Source of the DNA: Hermetia illucens
Taxonomy: Eukaryota > Arthropoda > Insecta > Diptera > Stratiomyidae
DNA length: 64,000 nt
Assembly (NCBI RefSeq): GCF_905115235.1
Contig: NC_051851.1
Span: forward strand, 65,593,559-65,657,558
Reading direction: 5' to 3'
The first letter of the stretch is position 1, and the number at the start of each line of letters is the position of its first letter. Of this stretch, positions 59,670-64,000 are shown piece by piece. The notes under the pieces are model-generated. The model made no database searches. It had not been told where the DNA came from and worked only from the letters and a program-made list of their open reading frames with translations. The translations under genes were made by a program, and so were the position numbers.

Positions 59670-60089
59670 GCTTCTTCGGCTACCAAGAACCCACGCCTTG
59701 TAAAGCTTATATATGTTTCCAAGTAACAGTTGAAGTCGATTAGGGCTATGCGATGGGAAAAAAATTAACCACTACAAAAGGGTAGGATTTTTTCAATTAT
59801 TCACTTACAGAAATCGTACTATCAAATCACTACGCGATTTAAAAAAAATACTCAAATAAATAACGAGTTCATTAAATTAACAATTTGATTCATTTTCCAA
59901 CTTTACATTTACTTAAAATTTCGATTTTTTGCTTATTTTAAAGTTCATTCGCCAAAAATTAAAAATTAACTGTGATATGATAGGAAAACATATTTCACAA
60001 AAAATTTCCATGGTAGCTACGTTATAACGCTGTGTATCCACTGTCCATATCGAAAATATTTAACCAAGTTGTACATACATATATATAGT

Positions 60090-60665
60090 AAGTGTCTAGG
60101 TTAGAAGGAAAGGCAATTGGAAATCGTCTAGCTAGTTGGGCTAGAAGCTTGATCCTACGAATGAATCCTTTTTCAGAGTGTTTGGGTCCCACATTTTTAC
60201 GAACATCTCACATTACATCACAATTTGTAATGATCACAGGTGCTCCTACTTTTCGACACACATTTGTCACCACTACTGCTGCTCCAGTTGCTAGTTCCGG
60301 CTCTACCATAGAAGAAATTGGGTCCTCGTTTGCTAAGAAATCCGAAAATCCATTTCCCTCAACGCCATAATGGCAAAGTACAGAGTAGTTCCACCATATT
60401 GAATCTAAAGATATAGTTCAAGCTTCAGTTTTTATGATATCTAAAAAGTAGACTTCTGCTCCAAAACCTTGTACTCTTTTCGAGCCATCGATGTAGAAGA
60501 CTTTAGTATACCCAGCTACGCACTGCTTTTCTGATCCAATTTTCCTCCACTTCAGGACAACTTCAACTTAAGAAATAGATGTAGAATCTGAAGGGATTAA
60601 AAAAACTGAATTGAGTTGTTCTAATATCTGTGCCAATTTGAAGCACGATGGAGAAATGAGGCAGA
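60090..60665 (-). mobile_element. RNase H LINE fragment on the opposite strand
   Basis: The minus strand shows VFYIDGSKRVQGFGAEVYF at about 60505-60450, then GVEGNGFSDFLANEDPISSM at about 60365-60310. These are the start and end motifs of LINE RNase H, with the middle missing. It is a different family from the neighbouring plus-strand piece. Confidence 0.55.
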
Positions 60666-60679
60666 CTGCGACAGCATGG

Positions 60680-61110
60680 CAACGACCTACGGCTTTAGCC
60701 AGCAACTGATTACCTGGTACACTAAACGCCCCCTCACAGCAGAGGGAGCGAATGCAAGGGTCGTTGGTCCAGAAGAAATATACTTTGAATTGGTATCAGT
60801 ATATAGTAATTCAGCCGAAAATGTATGTCATATGCATGTGTGCCGAGGCCGAACCAGATTGGGTTAGAAGACAATGACAGAGTGCAAGAGCTAGTGAAGA
60901 GAAAAGCAGGAACTCTGTTTTATGTACCGGGATAAAAATCTACCTCCATAGGGCAAATGATGAAAATTCATACATATTCTGGGACAATGGCCAGCATGTA
61001 CGCAAAGTAGGTTAATGCACCTGGGAGAATATTACAAGTACCCAAAAGCATTGCTCTTTGATGACAGAGAGCTTCTATGTACGATTCCCTAGCCATTCCA
61101 TTTAAAGAAC
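60680..61110 (+). mobile_element. I-type LINE RNase H fragment
   Basis: Frames read ANARVVGPEEIYFELVSVYS and, after a shift, a worn copy of the GFEDNATVDELVRK region seen at 7250 (DNDRVQELVKRKAG). Same family as the 5.7-7.6 kb element; only the 3' part is present. Confidence 0.5.
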
Positions 61111-61149
61111 TTCTTATCTTCGGCTCAACTTCCAGTATATACTGCAATA

Positions 61150-61990
61150 CTTCAGATGAGGAACCAAGACCATATATTCAAGCCGATTTCCGTAAGGAAG
61201 TATTTCAGGCCATTCATGATCTAGCTCACAAACAATGATTCGGTTAGTCACCGAAAATTATTTGTTGCCGTCTATAAACAAAGAGATTAATTTTTGGGTC
61301 AGAAGTGCAAGACTACGAAACATACGGCCCACCAAATGCTTCCACACAATCCATCTCGATTTATAATAACTGGCCCTTTGAGGCAAGACTTTTCTACACA
61401 ATCTTGTGTCGAGGCCCTTTACTGAGAGTGGATTTCACGCTTCGGTTTACCGCGTTTATAATCTGCGATCAGGGAGTGCAATTAGAATCTTCCCTTTTCG
61501 CACAATTTGGCAAACTCCTTGCAGCAAACACGACAGGACGACCGCGTACAATCCGCAATCCAATAGGATGCGTGAGAGATGGCACAGGACGCTGAAGGCA
61601 AGTCCTGTCACTTCGAACAGCCAATTGCGAAGAAATTGATGCAAATCCTGCGGAGCTGATGTATGGGGAGAACCTGAGGTTTCCAACCACCTTGTACTCG
61701 ATAATAAATCGAGCCTTAACATCACTGGATTGTTGCATCTGCTCAAGGTCAGCAATGCGAAAGCTAAAGTCGCTATCACCAGCCAAGCACGCGATAACGC
61801 AGTCTCCACCGCACGAGAGCCCTTCTACGTCCTCAAGCGGGCCCGAAGAACAGTGTAGCCTCAACGTCGAAAGCACGATCAAGACGGTCTTCCTGGCCGG
61901 TTAAGGCTTTTCTTCTCGGAAGAAAGCATAGCCGTTTTAGGAAAGGATCGAACAAGAAATTTTCGGCCAGGAGGACTACATCGTGGTCAA
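61150..61990 (+). mobile_element. Ty3/Gypsy-type retroelement fossil, integrase end of pol
   Basis: The stretch carries sequence typical of a Ty3/Gypsy integrase core (for example a CDQGVQLESSLFAQFGKLL segment) and the flanking parts of pol. It is old, 5'-truncated and clearly broken in several places; no terminal repeats were recognised. It is a dead copy next to LINE debris. Confidence 0.7.
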
Positions 61991-62449
61991 TTTGGACAAA
62001 TAACGCATTCAATAAATAAAATAATCCTTTTATCCTCACATTTTTTTCCTCTTTGGTTTTCCAAATTTGACATTTTTCACCCTGTCCTTCATTTAAATAC
62101 AATATTTATTATTTCAACTAATTAATTTTTCTTAAACAGTCAAACAGCTGGTCCATTTTCATTTAATTCCATAGTCCAATTCCAATTAAACAATTGCAAA
62201 TTCTATTTATTTATAATTTTCTAATAGTGCAAGTCAGAATATACCCGGCCCACCGGGCCCCCACAATCTTACCCATATTGCACATTATATCATAGACTTT
62301 TAAGTTCAAGGCCATGGAGCGGGAAAAAAATGAACACGACCGGAACCGGCTGATCGATTGACAGCGGAAAAGATCGAGGAGTTCATGTATGGGCCAGATA
62401 ATGCTTGCTTTTCTGTCAGCAGGGATTGATTCGCTGTTTCACACCTTAC
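61991..62449. other. No gene recognised
   Basis: AT-rich sequence between the Gypsy fossil and an RTE endonuclease piece; nothing identified. Confidence 0.35.
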
Positions 62450-62996
62450 GTCTCAGTTGACTAATCGCGTGGTGTAATTGATCACTTCCATATTAAACCA
62501 GTTACTGTAATTCCATCGGCTCCTGCCGACTTATGATTTTTAAGCCGCTGAAATGTAAACACTGTTGAAAGTGGTCCCGTCTGAAGAACCCCATGTTTGC
62601 TTGTGAACCGCTTTCCACGCAAACCTTGTATTTCTTACATCCATTTCGTGCAGCATTGCTAATTGGATAATCCGCAGTCTGTTGTCATTGGTAGTTTTGT
62701 GTAAACGTGAACACGGGCGGCGTTCCTACTTGGCTGTTAAAATTCCAAAGTATGATTTTGATATCATACCTGGGGTAAGCTTCGAACATTCTTTCTACTG
62801 TCTCGTTGAAAGTATCCCTCATCGATTCAGCAGTCTCCTCTGTAGGGACGTGAACGTTAATGTGGCTTATATTCCTAAATTTGCCTTGCAAACGTCGAGT
62901 GTATTGCCTTTCGCCTATGTGTTCAAAGCCAATATCGACAGATTTGATTTTTTTACTGACTAAAAAAACCTTTATTGGTTGGCTACTTTGCACCAT
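62450..62996 (-). mobile_element. RTE family endonuclease fragment
   Basis: The minus-strand frame 62996-62685 has FRNISHINVHVPTEETAES, RDTFNETVERMFEAYPRYD and KIILWNFNSQVG (N replaces the catalytic D of GDFN). Further pieces continue to about 62450. No RT follows. Confidence 0.75.
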
Positions 62997-63560
62997 TTGA
63001 TCTGTACAGGGAGCGCACGTTCCATGAGGATATGTGTAAATTGTTCGTTAGTTCTTTTGCTGGGTTTGTCGTCCATCCAGTCCAAGGCTTCTTTTGCGGG
63101 TACAGGTTGCTTCCCATGTAGGGCTGTCAGCTCTAGAAAAATCCCTACCTAAAGGACCAGTTGATACAATTTGTCATGTTTTTAGGCACGGGAGACGCTC
63201 CTTCATCCGTCTGCAGCTTTTCATTAAAAAAGAACCCCTAGCGGTCACCACGTGGAGGTTTTATATATATAAATTTCCTGCGAAATTCGCCTTAAGTTGA
63301 AACAAGACTGTTGGCAAAGAACTGTCCACCCAAATCGATTTTTTATTTCGATAATATAGAGGCGCCGATACCACCTTTTTGATATTTTTCACTGAGAAAT
63401 AATGGCATTTTATAGTTGAAATATATTTGGGATAGTCCATCCATCCATGGCCAATTTCGTTCCGACTACATTTTAATTTTTCGCAGCAAGGACTTTTTGT
63501 GGGAACATCCTGTAATTTAACTCAGATTTATCAATATTATTGATTTGGTTCGAATGCATA
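62997..63560. other. No gene recognised
   Basis: 3' flank of the possible right-edge gene; the short frame 63094-63297 looks like chance. Confidence 0.35.
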
Positions 63561-63928
63561 TTAGTGTGCGTCATCGTTTGCTGCGAGCTTTTCTCCAGAA
63601 ATACCAACGAGATGAATACCATTTCCACTGGTAAAACTATCCTTCACGTGCACTGAAGTTATGCCTTCCCCTACTATTGCTTGTGTAAAAATGTCGCCCT
63701 TTCCCTCATTATAGAACAAGAAAAATTGAGTTAATTTAAGCCTTTGTTGACAAAAACAAACGAACAAAACAAGCATCACCTAAAACATCAAATTTAGGCT
63801 TTTTAAGCATTTTCCTCTTGTTTAAACCCTTCTCCCCTTCCACTGTTATGAAGTACGATTCGGCAGTCAAACTCTTAACAACGAACTTCCGAATATATTG
63901 TTCAACCCAAGGAAAGTTGCATCGCATC
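63561..63928 (-). CDS. Possible two 3' exons of a gene running off the right edge
   Basis: An exon at 63928-63780 follows a strong acceptor (CAATTTCTTCTAG) and ends at a GTGATG donor. A second at 63679-63561 starts after TTTTTACACAAG, in matching phase, and ends in TAA. The pieces read MRCNFPWVEQYIRKFVV, FITVEGEKGLNKRKML, then AIVGEGITSVHVKDSF and GISGEKLAANDDAH. The 100-bp intron is plausible but its donor is weak. I do not recognise the protein; its 5' exons would be beyond the window. It could instead be a chance pair of open frames. Confidence 0.3.
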
Positions 63929-64000
63929 CTAGAAGAAATTGAAGGGGGTAAACCCTTCAATATGTATAGTATACCTATTTAGCATAATATGTCGATCAAA

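Noticed and set aside
1-64000. CRISPR arrays, bacterial operons, rRNA
   Set aside because: No regular repeat-spacer array, no ribosome-binding-site gene strings and no rRNA sequence were seen.

Overview
The window looks like nuclear DNA from a fly (Diptera, possibly a brachyceran with a large, repeat-rich genome). Three things point that way: introns of 52-86 bp inside genes, a pair of genes of the insect sperm-leucylaminopeptidase (S-Lap) type, and a repeat load of RTE, R1, Jockey and I-type LINEs, mariner elements and one tRNA-derived SINE family. I could not search a database, so the species is not named. No bacterial operons, rRNA or CRISPR arrays are present.

Host genes are few and widely spaced. 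Two S-Lap-like genes lie head to head: gene A on the minus strand (3230-11782) and gene B on the plus strand (19512-31687). Both have four exons with the same three intron positions, and first introns of 6.7 and 10.3 kb swollen by mobile elements. Both keep the M17 aminopeptidase fold but have lost the same three of seven active-site residues, as known S-Laps have, so they are probably structural proteins of the sperm mitochondrial derivative. To the right is a dispersed family of three small proteins I do not recognise: 37007-37571 (+), 51708-52383 (-, with an in-frame stop) and 59078-59669 (-). They share a leucine-proline-glycine box and a cysteine-rich C-terminus. One uses a GC-AG intron, and two end in a 23-nt last exon. 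Two further partial genes are weaker: a last exon at 56573-57015 (+) and two exons at the right edge, 63561-63928 (-).

Most of the rest is repeats. Left to right: RTE-like LINE (2.1-3.0 kb); inside S-Lap A intron 1 an I-type LINE, a mariner-type MITE, an RTE tail and a foldback element; between the S-Lap genes a Jockey LINE, SINEs, an RTE tail with a 16-bp target duplication, and an unclassified hairpin-ended repeat; inside S-Lap B intron 1 two RTE-like LINEs and a LINE with a restriction-like endonuclease (23.0-26.8 kb) that begins exactly at the end of a tRNA-Asp-like sequence. Then come R1-clade LINEs (32.9-35.6 kb and a nearly complete one at 41.25-45.4 kb), mariner relics, an RTE LINE (48.6-50.0 kb), Jockey and R1 fragments (53.0-55.1 kb), a tandem pair of GC-rich terminal-inverted-repeat elements (58.2-58.8 kb), RNase H LINE pieces on both strands, and an old broken Ty3/Gypsy fossil (about 61.15-61.99 kb).

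The points most worth following are the three-gene small-protein family, the tRNA-Asp/LINE junction, and the SINE whose 3' end matches the RTE LINE tail.
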